The notes below the pieces were generated by a model, which worked only from the letters and a program-made list of their open reading frames with translations, was not told where the DNA came from and did no database searches. Shown here one piece after another: positions 10,466-21,416 of a stretch of DNA of 64,000 bases. Positions within the stretch are counted from its first letter, which is position 1. Every line of letters starts with the position of its first letter. Source of the DNA: Siphonodentalium dalli (taxonomy: Eukaryota > Mollusca > Scaphopoda > Gadilida > Siphonodentaliidae); the NCBI GenBank assembly GCA_032622095.1, contig CP136061.1, forward strand, positions 215,666,373 to 215,730,372. Direction: 5' to 3'. Both the position numbers and the translations under genes were made by a program.

Positions 10466-12365
10466 TAGAGATGGGCCGATACTGGTGTTATCGGTAACGC
10501 CGATACCGATAAATTACGTTTTGTTATCGGCAGATACTGATACCGATACCGATATATTATACAGACCTGTATATATCCCAATAATATGAATACAATTTAA
10601 GTAAACTGAAACATCCGTGTATACTGTGTAAGGATATATATCGGCGGATGTCGACATAGAAATCGGGGACGACACGTAGCTTACAAGTATATATACATTG
10701 TGAACATGGTAAGTATACTGGACATTACTAGTAAGTGAATTCCCGACGGTAAGTATATACTTGGGGAACGATGGCATGACATCAGGATTGCCCACGGAAA
10801 TAATTATGTTTAAAGTTTGGGCTGCACGCGGCATCAATGTCAGAATATTGTGCACGCATAAATTAAAAATCTTTCGAGTTAATGGCAGTCTTTATTGACG
10901 ATCAAAGAACTTCCGCATACACATTCATTATAATCAACTGGATCTCGAGATACTCATGTTAAATTATATTTCAAACGGGAGCAATCCAGCCAATGCGGCG
11001 CTTAAAAACTCTTCCAACCAATCAATAACTTCATGCAACACAGAAGATTCTAAAAAAAATCCGCCCAATTTGCGGAAGGCTGGTGTCGCACGTCAATCAA
11101 ACTGTAAACATGGCTATATTAGCCTGGTCCCCGCCCACAAATTATATCGATAGATAAGGAGTCACGGGACGCTATGCTATATTGGAAACATGAATATTAA
11201 TTACCTTTCGCAGATCAGGGAATTCCCACCGATACGGAAATAAAATTTACCATGAGTGTCTAGGCAGGATATTTGTTCAATATATTATGTACACATTATT
11301 ATTAATCGAGGAATAAATATTGTTTATACTAAACTTGGTCGAGGTTTACTAAGACTGCACGGTCACGTGACGATTTTTCCCGACCCTGTATACAGAGGGA
11401 TTATTTGTTCATCATCTTATTCACATCCATTCAAATTCACTAAATGTCGGGACACCACATAAATTGGTTTCTATAGAGTATAGACAAAACACAATTAATA
11501 CCGGTTATTTCCGGGCTATATTTGTACATTCATGTACATCATTACGACAGAGTCTAAGACCGGATCAGCAGGGGTTACTGAGTACGACTCGGTACGTGCT
11601 CAACTTGGCAGACCATCTCACACCTCGTGCGTGCGCAATTGAGCTCTTTTGGAAGCCAATGATCGGTGTGCATGATCAAAGCACAATGCAGTCACCGGAT
11701 GTGTGACTTCATGGCATGGACTGCACGTGTCTGTTTGATGTTGCCGCTAAACATTTGAGTGATGAAAGCATGGAATTGACATGTTTGTGAACATGATGAC
11801 TCGATGAGCATTTGTACTTGAGTGTTGCATTATACGCAAAATATATGCGACGTGTGATGCTTGTAGGCCTAATTAGAAAGTTTTTACACACGGTCATTGA
11901 AGTTGCTCAGCCTGAATTTCAAAGGCTGTTCATCCCGACACTATTCAACACATGTTTATTTGAGCTTTCACTCTGTCAATCAGGGTACCCTATTGCTCAT
12001 AATGCTCACTGCTCAGTGCTAATAGATGTTTGCGATCCCGATTTGTTTTTGTGTCACTGACAGTACACTGTAGCCCATTGCAAGTATCCATAAAACGATA
12101 TACTATGTCTGCATTAATTACATGTAATTATGCTTAGGCCTACCACTGAGCGATTTTTATCCAAAATGATGTAGTTTATACACAAATATGACCCCTTTAA
12201 GTTACTGTTACATCGTTTTGCCGTCATCCATACGAATTTGTAACGGTTCTGTAGTAATCTGTGCAACGTCTTCTATATCGGCAATTTTGCCGATACCGAT
12301 ATGTTACCGATAACAAAGTTATCGGCCAGATACCGATACCGATACCGATTATCGGCCCACCTCTA
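10466..12365. mobile_element. Nested hAT-like non-autonomous element (1.9 kb)
   Basis: The termini are TAGAGATGGGCCGATA and its inverted partner TATCGGCCCACCTCTA, with one mismatch. The flanks are a perfect 8-bp duplication (CTTTTGAC). Both ends carry runs of TATCGG/CCGATA words (10484-10560 and 12270-12355), which fits hAT subterminal transposase-binding repeats. The interior (10570-12260) has only short frames and no transposase, so it depended on a helper. It inserted into the outer hAT-like element after that element arrived. Confidence 0.92.
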
Positions 12366-12373
12366 CTTTTGAC
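12366..12373 (+). repeat. Right target duplication CTTTTGAC
   Basis: Exact partner of 10458-10465, immediately after CCACCTCTA. Confidence 0.92.
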
Positions 12374-12895
12374 TGTAACAGATGAAATTACCCCCCTCTT
12401 CGGATAGAGTGTCACTGAAACTTTATTTTGTCAGACTGTCACTGATTATATTTGGCAATAATCTGTAATAAGATGTAGCACTATTTTATTTTATATTTAC
12501 ATGTAGTGCTGTTTTTATACAACAATTCTAATTTCCCCCTAGATCATCATGTGATCGACCATACATCGCGTGTGAGGACCTGGTTGAATTAAGAGGGGTT
12601 TTATGGATCACTTCTGTCCTCAAGCTAGATTATACTTATGCAATTTAATGGCATGTTTCTAACGTGGAGGGGTATATGTTTGAGACCCCACCACTCTTAA
12701 ATTCACACCAAGTTCTCAGCTGTCATGTTCGGATATTAGAACCCATAGCCATGATATATGGTTTATTTTGTGTATACTAGTAATATAGTTATTTTCAGTA
12801 CCTTTATATACCAGTACTGTGTATAACAGTGCATATAAATGAATCCATGTGTACATGTATATTGATTCAACGGATTCAGTGGTTTTGTCCATCAG
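12374..12895. other. Outer-element interior, non-coding
   Basis: Continuation of the host sequence interrupted at 10465. No frame or repeat is recognised. Confidence 0.35.
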
Positions 12896-13430
12896 TCTAT
12901 CAAATTTGCGGGGAAAACATGGCCACCAGCAGTACACCCTGCTAAATTTCAAATTTGAATCAATTGGCGCACCTGCAGCCAGCTTTTATTGGAGAACTTT
13001 TTCTCATGTGGATAGTTTGGGTCACCACTAGATGTGAGCCATATTTTGTTCTCAAACTTTCCTTGTGAAAACATCACTGTCAGCGGTGATCGACTTGAAT
13101 TTTACTATTTTTATGGCTAAATAATTTGGTTGATCCTACAGATGACATCCCTTGTCCGATCGTGACCAGATTCCACAATGATCTTCTGGATAACCAGGGT
13201 GAGAGTAATCTAATTTTTCCGAATTTCGTTAAAAAACATGACCACAGGCAGCAATTTGGTATCTTACTCTTTGCATGACTGAATTGTTTAGCAAATGTAC
13301 AGACACATCCCTCATCTGACAGTCACCAAACTTCATATTGATCTTCGGGGTGACAACTAGATGGGAGCTATCGAATGCTTTGATTTTTTTTGGAAAACAT
13401 TGTCGCCAGCAGTCATATTCTATTTTGGTT
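12896..13430. repeat. Tandem internal repeat, 'aaaacatggccaccagcag' units
   Basis: Degenerate units each hold 'aaaacat(g)...ccagcag' or 'aggcagc', then a 'tttatatgac/ctttgcatgac' part and 'agtcaccaaacttcatattgatctt'. They match 10240-10400 on the other side of the nested hAT-like element, so the array is older than that insertion. Related units stand at 1590-1815. Confidence 0.6.
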
Positions 13431-13674
13431 TTTATATACATGTATATCTCTTCATGCGGATAGCCAGTATTACGTAGGTACTTCAACTTTCCGCATTCCT
13501 GTCATCATTTGAATTTTTTTTTTACCTGATACATGCACCCTTAAAAATTTGTTTCGTCGTATCTATTTTAATGACCCCTATGGTAATATTGATATATATA
13601 GATATATTTGTCAAACATTTCTTTGTACAATATACAGGTATTTAGTTTGTAACTAAATCTAGAAATATATAATA

Positions 13675-14305
13675 CTAGCTGGTGGACCCGACTTCGTCCG
13701 GGCTGTTTCCCCTCTGCTTTTCGGCGAATTGCGCGATTTGACCTTGAATTTTCCATTTTGAAGGTCAAGGTCAGGTGGGGTCACGATTTGACCCGTCAAA
13801 AACACTGCCCGGACAAAAGTACCCGGCAAAAGTACCGTCGAAATCCATCCGGTTTAACCCGATTTGACCTTGAATTGATAATTTTGAAGGTCAAGGTCAG
13901 GTCGGGGTCACGATTTGACCTGTCCAAAACACTCAGTGGACAAAAGTAACCCTATGTATCAAATTTCGTCGAAATCCCATAAAAATTCTCAATTTGACCT
14001 TGAATTGACCCGATTTCAAGGTCAAGGTCATGTCGCACGGGCAAATTAATAGGCATATGCCACTCCCCGACCGAAAGTATCCCCACATACCAAGTTTCAT
14101 CGAAATCGTGATAGGAAGACAGTCAGTCATGACTATATCACCCCTAGCAATATACATGTATAGTCTATCAATATTATATTTATTTGTAATTGTACTTTCC
14201 ATGTGTGTATATTGTAAATAAAATTATCCTATCCTATCCTATCGTTTTGGCCGTTTTCGAGTCCATCGCGAACAGACAGACAGATTTCCCAAAATATATA
14301 ATAGA
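13675..14305 (-). mobile_element. Helitron-like tandem-repeat element, copy 1
   Basis: Read on the - strand the element ends with an imperfect GC hairpin (CCCGGACGAAGTCGGG) about 8 nt before CTAG-T. This matches the 3' signature of Helitrons (hairpin close to a CTRR end). Internally it has tandem units of roughly 120 bp ('gaccttgaattga..ttttgaaggtcaaggtca'), and near its other end a CAGACAGACAGA stretch and 'cccaaaatatata'. This layout resembles Helentron-associated short elements of molluscs and flies. No Rep/helicase is encoded. The superfamily call is an inference from termini. Confidence 0.55.
14111..14244 (+). mobile_element. Retroposon tail insertion with (ATCCT)n
   Basis: From 'ataggaagacagtcagtcatgac' to 'ttgtaaataaaattatcctatcctatcc' this segment interrupts the Helitron-like copy 1 and matches a second copy at 54513-54654. 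A short conserved body ending in an AATAAA-like word and a pentanucleotide tail is the pattern of LINE or SINE 3' ends. The flanking 'atcg' on both sides may be a short target duplication, but this is ambiguous because of the tail. Confidence 0.6.
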
Positions 14306-16116
14306 CTAGCTGGTGGACCCGACTTTGTCCGGGATGTTCCCCTCCGATTTTCATACAATTGCGCGATTTAACCTTGAATTGACCATTTTAAAGGTTAAGG
14401 TCATGTCGGGGTCACAATTTGACCCGTCCAAAACACTCCCCGGACAAAAGTGCTCGACAAAAGTACCTGTCGAAATCCGCCCGGCTTTACCAGATTTGAC
14501 CTTGAATTGACAATTTTGAAGATCAAGGTCAGGTCGGGGTTATGATTTGACCCATCCAAAACACTCCTGGGACAAAAGTAACGGTAGGTATCAAATTTCG
14601 TTGAAATCCTTCCTTTTTACCAGATTTGACCTTGAATTGATCTTTTTGAATGTCAAAGTCAGGTCGGGGTCAAGATTTGACCATCCAAAATACTCACTGG
14701 AAATAATTTCCCCTAGGTATCAAAGGTTACGTAGCGTTTTTCCGAAGACCCATAACTCCGAAGGTCCGATTCTCCGAAGGTCAGATTCTCCGACGCCCCG
14801 ATTCTCCGAAAGCCCATAACTCCGAAGTCCCGATTCTCCGAAATCCCATAACTCCGAAGACCCATAACTGCGAAAGCCCATAACTCCGAAGGCCTATAAC
14901 TCCGAACGCCCATAACTCCGAAGGTCTATAACTCCGAAGGGCCGATTCTCCGAAGGTCCGATTCTCCGAAGGTCCGATTCTCCGAAGATCATGTTTTATC
15001 GCTTATTAAATAGTGTACAGTCCAGTGGCGGGGTCAATGGGGCCCTAGGGAAGACCGCCCCCTAAAAAACATGTCAAATGTCATGTAAATGTCAGGAAAT
15101 CCCTTCTAGGCATTCAAATATTCACAGTGTTCCTGCCCAGGGGAGCCCCCGGACCAACGATTGGGGGCGACCCCTCCCATGTATGCGCTCCCCAAATCAT
15201 GCCTTCGTGATATGCTTTCGGCATATCATATGCATGATATATCCCCCACATATCCCCCACATATGCTAATTAATGTGCACCCCTAAATGGGAACCCTGGC
15301 TCCGCCACTGGTGTGCACCGGGTATATTATAACGAAACGCTGCAAGAATGTCAGAGTAGCCTAACATGCACAGGGGCGACAAGTTCTTCCCCGTTCACCC
15401 CTGTACATTTTACTCTGGCATCTCATGGGCCAACGTAACGTTATAGTATCTGGTGTGTAGTCAGTGGCGGGCCAGGATTCCCATTTAGGTGGGGGCAGTA
15501 GGAAAAGTTTGAATATTTTGATGCCCCATGAACGATTTCCGGGCGTTTACATGACATTGGACATGTTTTGGTAGGGGCCCATATTGTCTGAAATAGCAAT
15601 TAAGTAGAGGTTTAATGGGGGGCAGTGGGAATTTTGGGACCCCTTGGCTTCGCCACTGGACTGTACACTATTTAGTAAACGATAATACCCCGATAAAACA
15701 AAATCTTCGGAGAATCGGACCTTCGGAGAATCGGACCTTCGGAGTTATGGGCCGTCGGAGAATCGGGCCTTCGGAGTTATATGTCTTCGGAGAATCGGCC
15801 CTTCGGAGTTATAGGTCTTCGGAGTTATAGGTCTTCGGAGAATCGGCCCTTCGGAGTTATGGGCTTTCGGAGAATCGGATCTTCGGAGTTATGGGCCGTC
15901 GGAGAATCGGGTCTTCGGAGTTATGGGCCGTCGGAGAATCGGGTCTTCGGAGTTGTGGGCCGTCGGAGAATCGGTTCTTCGGAGTTGTGGGCCTTCGTAG
16001 TAATAGGTCTTCGGAAAACCGGTCTGACACCGTATCAAATTTCGTCAAATCTGTCTGGCAGTTTTCCCGGCCATAGCTAACAGACAAACAGACAGACAAA
16101 AGTCCCAAAATATATA
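14306..16116 (-). mobile_element. Helitron-like element, copy 2 (interrupted)
   Basis: It starts with the same CTAGCTGGTGGACCCGACTT end as copy 1 and follows it head to tail. Units of about 120 bp ('gacccatccaaaacactcc...gacaaaagta...tcgaaatcc') run to 14716, and the element resumes after the fold-back insertion at 16032 with 'gtatcaaatttcgtcaaatctg'. It closes with 'aacagacaaacagacagac' and 'cccaaaatatata'. Two independent elements landed in it or at its edge. Confidence 0.55.
14725..16031. mobile_element. Fold-back element with arms of 16-bp units
   Basis: A perfect 8-bp duplication GTATCAAA (14717-14724 and 16032-16039) bounds 1307 bp. The arms are long inverted arrays: about 15 units of 16-17 bp on the left (14743-14995) and about 19 units of 16 bp on the right (15702-16015). 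Each unit is one of two types, CCATAACTCCGAAGG-like or CCGATTCTCCGAAGG-like. Between them are two inverted modules starting CAGTGGCGG (15023 and about 15462), a hAT-like terminus word, and a small central hairpin ('acaggggcgac...cacccctgt'). The whole is a giant imperfect palindrome centred near 15388. It resembles Drosophila Foldback-type elements in design, but superfamily membership is open. No coding frame of note. Confidence 0.8.
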
Positions 16117-17754
16117 TGAGGGCCCCTTCCCCCTCCCCCCTTGAGTCCGGAATCCAGTTTTAAAATGACGCTGGAATCCGGAATCCAGCTTCAAATTGAC
16201 CCTGGAATCTGGAATCCAGTTTAAGAAACAAATACCGATTTCACGTCCAGTTTACATGATATTATAGATTAGTTTTGTGATACCCATAATATATGAGCAG
16301 GTCCCACATATAAAGGCACCCCCGTCTTGAACCCCGGTAGTGGAAACTTCACCAATGAGGTCCAGAGCAGCCTACCTTGCGGCAGTTTACAAAATGTTAG
16401 GATAGGTAACAAAGATATAGAATATGCGTCTAGACTTCACCAATGAGGTCCAGAGCAGCCTACCTTGCGGCAGTTTACAAAATGTTAGGATAGGTAACAA
16501 AGATATAGAATATGCGTCTAGACTTCCTTGGATTAACCGATCTTTATCACATTCCCGTGTAAAAACTAATAAATTAAACGCTCTTTATATGGACGTGATA
16601 TATTGACCCAGAATTAATACCCCGCTGTGATAACACATGTAAAACCCTCGGGTGGACTCCAAACTCGAACCCAACCTGCACCGGATCAGTAATTCCAGTA
16701 AAACCAGTTTGGACTTACCAATGCCCTGCACATGCACGCATGCACATGGAAGGAAATCCCAACAAAAAAAGGGGACCCTATTCTATAGCGGAAATTGGCC
16801 GGCGGTCACCGAATACGTGGTCTCGGCCTGCACTCTGTGTTAGAAAACCCAAATACTAAATTAAGTTTAGAAAGTTGATACGTATCTTAAGCCACCACAC
16901 ATAAACCAATACCGAATGATGGATGGACAGACAGTCGGACAGATCAATAACATAATGCGCACGCTCCACTAGAAAATTGGGGATTAATCGATGATTACAT
17001 ATTGATTTTGATATATAAATATATGCATGTAGCAAGGGAGTTGGAGCTCCCGATAATATGTATATATCCACTGGTAGTCAAACAATACACATCCATGTAT
17101 TTGCATGCGTGTATATGGCACAGATAATAATATTAACAATCATGCTTAACACATCGCATGTAAACCGCCAAACAAACGCCATTTGAATTAATGTGTTTGA
17201 TGATATAGCTAAGTGTCGGAGAGTAAACAGTTTTACATATAGCATGGTTGAAATCCACACACTATCCTGGCAAGGTTATATTGTTTTAACTAGCAATCGG
17301 AGGTACCGTTGTTTATATGTTGATGGTAGCCCAATATAACATACATATTTTTGAATTGTGGGTTAAGTTTATGCCCACAGCGCATTTTCACGGAAATATA
17401 ATTGGCAGTCCATCATCCAAATTGTTTTGCTATATATGTCTTTGGGGCAATTTTTTAGATATGTTGCCGCAAATAATGACCGGAAAGATAAAGAGCACCG
17501 TATACAAACGAATATATACGGACTAAGTCATATAAGAGTGTGCATCAGATTGGATCCCATATAAAATTCATGATATTATGATCTATTATGATCAAATGAG
17601 GAACCAAATCGCAATATTTCACCCGAAATGGATTCCGTTTATATAAATACATGAATCCGGAATCCAGCTTAATTTGTGTCTTGAATCCGGCGTACGGGTC
17701 CAAAATGGGTCGAATCCGGCGTACGAAAAGGGGGGGGGGGGGAAGGGGCCCTCA
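16117..17754. mobile_element. TIR element with TGAGGGCCCCTTCC ends (1.6 kb)
   Basis: TGAGGGCCCCTTCCCCCTCC at the left pairs with GGAAGGGGCCCTCA at the right. Inside both ends lie 'ggaatccagtt' or 'gaatccggcgtac' repeats. TATA flanks both sides, so the target may be TA or TATA. Removing it joins 'cccaaaatatata' to 'tattagacaagctg', which restores the head-to-tail junction seen between Helitron-like copies 1 and 2 (14293-14310). The interior has no transposase. Confidence 0.75.
16346..16521 (+). repeat. 88-bp perfect tandem duplication
   Basis: The segment starting ACTTCACCAATGAGGTCCAG at 16346 is repeated exactly at 16434. Perfect identity means a recent event or gene conversion. It lies inside the TIR element at 16117-17754. 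Confidence 0.95.
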
Positions 17755-18140
17755 TATATTAGACAAGCTGATGTACTCGACTTCGTTCGGGCTATTTAGG
17801 GATTTCTTTGTGATCGCCTCCATCTGGACAGTACCCAGTTTATACAGCGTCTGGACAAACTACTGTTCAATTGGTCCAGAAACATGCCTATATCAGCACG
17901 TTCGAGGACATGGTCCCACGTGAAATTGGACCCGTCCATATTGCTCCCGGGATCAAAATTTTATTCGGATCGGTCAAGGTCCAGATACATGCCTATGGCT
18001 ATGAGCGAGGTCAAGTTGACACGTTAAATACCAAAACCGAGTCGGATCGGTCGAGCAGTGTTAGAGTCTATAACACATACACTCATGCATTCATACATAC
18101 ACACATACATACAGACAGATATTCCAAAATGTATAATCGA
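17755..18140 (-). mobile_element. Helitron-like element, copy 3 (short)
   Basis: It starts 'acaagctgatgtactcgacttcgttcggg', a diverged form of the CTAGC/CCCGAC end of copies 1 and 2. It closes with 'acagacagatattccaaaatgtataat'. The CTAG has become CAAG. Only about one internal unit is left. Confidence 0.5.
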
Positions 18141-18474
18141 TAGCTACAACAATTCTATGGTAGATAGTTCACGGGCGACCTGATGCATGCATCTTAGTTT
18201 TCTTGTATCTACTGATGTACATCACACCTGCTTTGTTCATTTAATTAGCTCTCATGTACCAGTGTGACTCTACACCCATTGTCTACAGCAGTTCCAATAA
18301 GATTTAATCATAATTGAAGTTGGCTATCCTATTTATTCATATTAGAACATTTCATTGTCATTCGAATGGATGTGTTTTATCACAAGTTTATTGCCATTCA
18401 TGCTTTACATACACCTGATATCTCTTCCGATTTCCCCATAGCGTTACGGTAGACATGCCCCCTTATTCAACGCG

Positions 18475-18534
18475 TTCATAAACCTATGAACGTAACGTGA
18501 CGTCACTTTCAATGTCGTTCATAGGTTTATGAAC
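18475..18534. repeat. Short inverted repeat
   Basis: GTTCATAAACCTATGAACG and its complement CGTTCATAGGTTTATGAAC are separated by 'taacgtgacgtcactttcaatgt', which contains the palindrome GTGACGTCAC (a CRE-like site). Function unknown. Confidence 0.8.
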
Positions 18535-18748
18535 ACATTGGTCCCGGAAATAAACGGGGATTGTCGGACATTACCGACTGCTTGAGTATCTAGTCCGCCA
18601 ATACGCCAAGGATTTGATAGCAAACAATATGTAATCGAGGTTCACAATTGGATGGTTTGTGGAATCTAATCGCGAGCACGGGCGGCACGAGATGTTCGAT
18701 TGACTATCAGAATGTTGGTTATCATATAATCCCACATCCCATAATATG

Positions 18749-18975
18749 TCAAATATAGCGAATTATCGAAATATGAAATACAACGAAAGAGCGAAATATG
18801 AAAATACAGCGAAATAGCACGAAAAATCGAAATAGGAAAATACAGCGAAATAGGGCGAAATATAGAGCGAAATATAGAAATAGGAAATTATTTTTATAAA
18901 CGAAATAACGGAGATATTTGAAAAAGTGTTTTTGACGAAATAACGGACATATTTGGAGAAGTGTTTTAAAGAGAG
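18749..18975. repeat. Low-complexity 'gcgaaatat' repeat
   Basis: Irregular repeats of GCGAAATA(G/T)...GAAAATAC over about 220 bp. The - strand open frame over it is low complexity and not credible as a protein. Confidence 0.7.
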
Positions 18976-18993
18976 TAAGTATATAAATAGAGG

Positions 18994-19134
18994 ATCTCAC
19001 ATGAGTTTCTATTTTATACGGAATTTATCAACCGAGTTCACTAAATTCGATTTGAGCCAAGGTTTACCGAGGCTCAAATAGAATTTAGTGGACGAGGTTG
19101 ATAAATTACGTATAAAATAGGACGAGTGTGAGAT
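18994..19134. mobile_element. Fold-back repeat (about 140 bp)
   Basis: ATCTCACATGAGTTTCTATT... pairs with '...aaataggacgagtgtgagat', and the centre pairs 'ttgagcc' with 'ggctcaa'. Probable snap-back MITE. Confidence 0.8.
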
Positions 19135-19331
19135 AATTTTTATCACATGATCAAATAAACGCGAAGCAATGCGAAATATCCATCGAAAACAACGATAAAA
19201 ACCGCAGCGATCGCAAGTCATTTGAAGAACGATGTGACGTCATCGCACGCGCTGATATTAAACGTGTCTCTTATCGATAATTATTAAACTGCTTTTATGG
19301 GTAAATTATGTGATAAATATAAATAATAAAG

Positions 19332-19463
19332 GGCGGATTCAACGTGGTCATGGGTTTTGACCGCGATAAAAAATCAGCAAACTCTGCATGAACCCCTTCG
19401 GGGTTCATGCAGATTGCTGAATTTTTCTCGAGGTCAAAATCCCATGACCACATTGAAACCGCC
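19332..19463. mobile_element. Fold-back repeat with CCCCTTCGGGG loop
   Basis: The arms 'ggcggattcaacgtggtcatggg' and 'cccatgaccacattgaaaccgcc' surround a tight tip, GAACCCCTTCGGGGTTC. The tip is nearly the same as in the element at 24413-24571 (AACCCTTCGGGTT), which suggests related fold-back families. Confidence 0.85.
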
Positions 19464-19808
19464 GTTCATTTCTTATTTCAACAAATGTGTGTTGTTATTT
19501 GTGTCCACTGCCAGAATTTACTCTATGTACCACTAATATAACACATGGCAAAATTGTATTAACTTTCTAATATGTTGTTTGTATTTGTGCAAGACTATGA
19601 GTATCGAATATCCATCCATAGGGATATTTTAAGTAATCAAAAAGTAATCAAATGTAATCATGATTACAGGTACATTTGAAAGTAATCGATTACGATTATA
19701 ATTACTTGTAATCCAAAAATGTCATGATTACTGATTACAGGTGATAACTCCAAATTTTGTTATCGATCACTTTGATTACGATTACTGATTATGATTACCC
19801 CAACCCTG

Positions 19809-19816
19809 ATAGATAT
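19809..19816 (+). repeat. Right flank ATAGATAT of outer hAT-like element
   Basis: Partner of 8506-8513 with one mismatch at the last base. Confidence 0.75.
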
Positions 19817-19956
19817 ATTGCATGACTATTATTTTAGGACTAAACAGCCAAAATACCATATAACCACAGACATGGCCGATTATTAAGCAACTACAATAAA
19901 TATGTGTGGTCATATACATGCCATGCAGTGTCGAGAAATAGGCAGAATCCCATGCA

Positions 19957-20640
19957 GTTCTGATTAAAATCATACTCAGATGCTTCACGTACTGAGTCTG
20001 ACAAAATTGGGTATGATCTCCATTACTACAAGCAGGAATTACGTAATTGCCAGCCAATCATAATATCATCAGTAAAGCAATGTAACCAATCAGGCGATAG
20101 TCGCATGGAATACCTAAGACTTGGGGAATTCCTTCAGCCAGCGTGATTCCAGTAAAACCCGCCCATTAGCTAAAATAGCATAATAACTTTTCTGCTGCAT
20201 GGCTAATTTCACAAAGTGTTTAAAAATAAAAGAGTTTATGACATCCAATTAAACACTAGCTAAAAGCGTATATTAAAAGAGTCCAGAATTGACCAATATT
20301 ACCAGCTAACATGTCCAATAGAATTGAATATTATCAAGAATTTCAACATTTAGTACCGAGCAATCGGAGATAGATTTCACTTTTGGATTTGGCTTAATAT
20401 GGGTTGAAATAGAATAAGAAGCCATGTTTTTCTTTTGTGAAAACGAAAGTCGTTTGCAGAAACAAAACCGAAAGTACATTATGTCGATCAAGGTTATTTT
20501 AAAGAAAAATGTGGGTGGTGATGTCGTACTACAGGTGTTGTCTATGGAAGTTATTTATAGCGTCCGTAATGCAACAAATAGCGGGTTTCGTCAGACTCAG
20601 TACCTGAAGCATCTGAGTATGATTTTAATCAGAGCTGGCA
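19957..20640. repeat. Inverted copies of a 50-bp conserved block
   Basis: GTCAGACTCAGTAC..GAAGCATCTGAGTATGATTTTAATCAGA occurs at about 20590-20638 and, reversed, at about 19966-20013. The open frame at 20424-20834 and its - strand counterpart share residues only through this repeat, so neither is called a gene. A second inverted pair, CCGAATATTC/GAATATTCGG, spans 20688-20757. Confidence 0.65.
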
Positions 20641-20888
20641 GAACCCGAGGTACAGTTATGACCGAAAGCCAAAGCAATAGTTTTATGCCGAATATTCAAA
20701 ATGTTCTGAGGAAGACAATATCATTCGAGCAACTATTTGAATGTTCGAATATTCGGACTGAACATGCACTACATGCCACATATGAATTTGAATTGAAAAG
20801 TTATCTTGATTTACAGATATGGAAATGGATATGAGATAGGAACAGCTGACAATTAATGCATCCTCTGGGATTCCCAGTATACTTTATT

Positions 20889-20930
20889 GACAAGCCTGGA
20901 TATAGTGTGTCTCACATTTGCAGAATGAAT
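20889..20930. mobile_element. Terminal fragment of family C
   Basis: AAGCCTGGATATAGTGTGTC followed by 'tcacatttgcagaatga' and then unrelated sequence. Confidence 0.7.
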
Positions 20931-21416
20931 TTTTCACTCGTCCTGGTATTGTGATTGACACATATAGAACAATATGTAGAATATAAAAGAAAATTATTTT
21001 CAATATTTAAATTTATTTAACCCTTTGATTTTAAATGTATTTGCACTTAATTCTAAATGTATACATTACAATAGTCGTAGTAAGTAGTAAGTATGCAATA
21101 AATTGTCAGACTTTGCTAAACAATATAATAATACTAAAATATAATAATACTTAATTATTCTTGTCCTAAGTTATCCGAGGTATTTTAATTTCTGTCCATT
21201 TCAGATCTGCATGTGGATAAATTCCTAATTTGTAAAGCAAAAAATAGTGGCACATGCTCAAAGCCTACAGTCGAACCACTATTTTGGCAAAACCCAAGCC
21301 ATGCAATATTTATAAAATAATTCCCTGGTACCAGAATATAGTTTCAGCAAACTTTGAATTAACCTTATACTTCAAATAAACTTTAAACTTAAAGTATCTC
21401 AGAAAGCTCTCACAGG
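20931..21416. other. AT-rich, no gene seen
   Basis: Stops are frequent in every frame, and no repeat family is recognised except small (A)n/(T)n runs. Confidence 0.35.

Larger units (their letters stand above)
8514..19808. mobile_element. Outer hAT-like element, 11.3 kb including nested inserts
   Basis: The termini CAGGGTTGGGGTGATTACAT (left) and ATGATTACCCCAACCCTG (right) are inverted repeats. Both are followed inward by a subterminal array of GATTAC/GTAATC words (8526-8660 and 19636-19797). CAGGG ends, 8-bp flanks and subterminal short repeats are typical of the hAT superfamily, and this word pattern resembles known hAT families of animals. No transposase frame remains inside, so it is non-autonomous or gutted. 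Much of its length is later insertions: a second hAT-like element, Helitron-like units, a fold-back element and a TIR element. An alternative is two independent inverted copies, but the matched flanks argue for one element. Confidence 0.75.

Noticed and set aside
8514-19808. Autonomous hAT transposon
   Set aside because: No frame with transposase or zinc-finger features was found anywhere in the interior.
20424-20834. 136-residue open frame
   Set aside because: Similarity to a - strand frame at 19782-20057 comes only from an inverted DNA repeat; no domain, and low-complexity ends.
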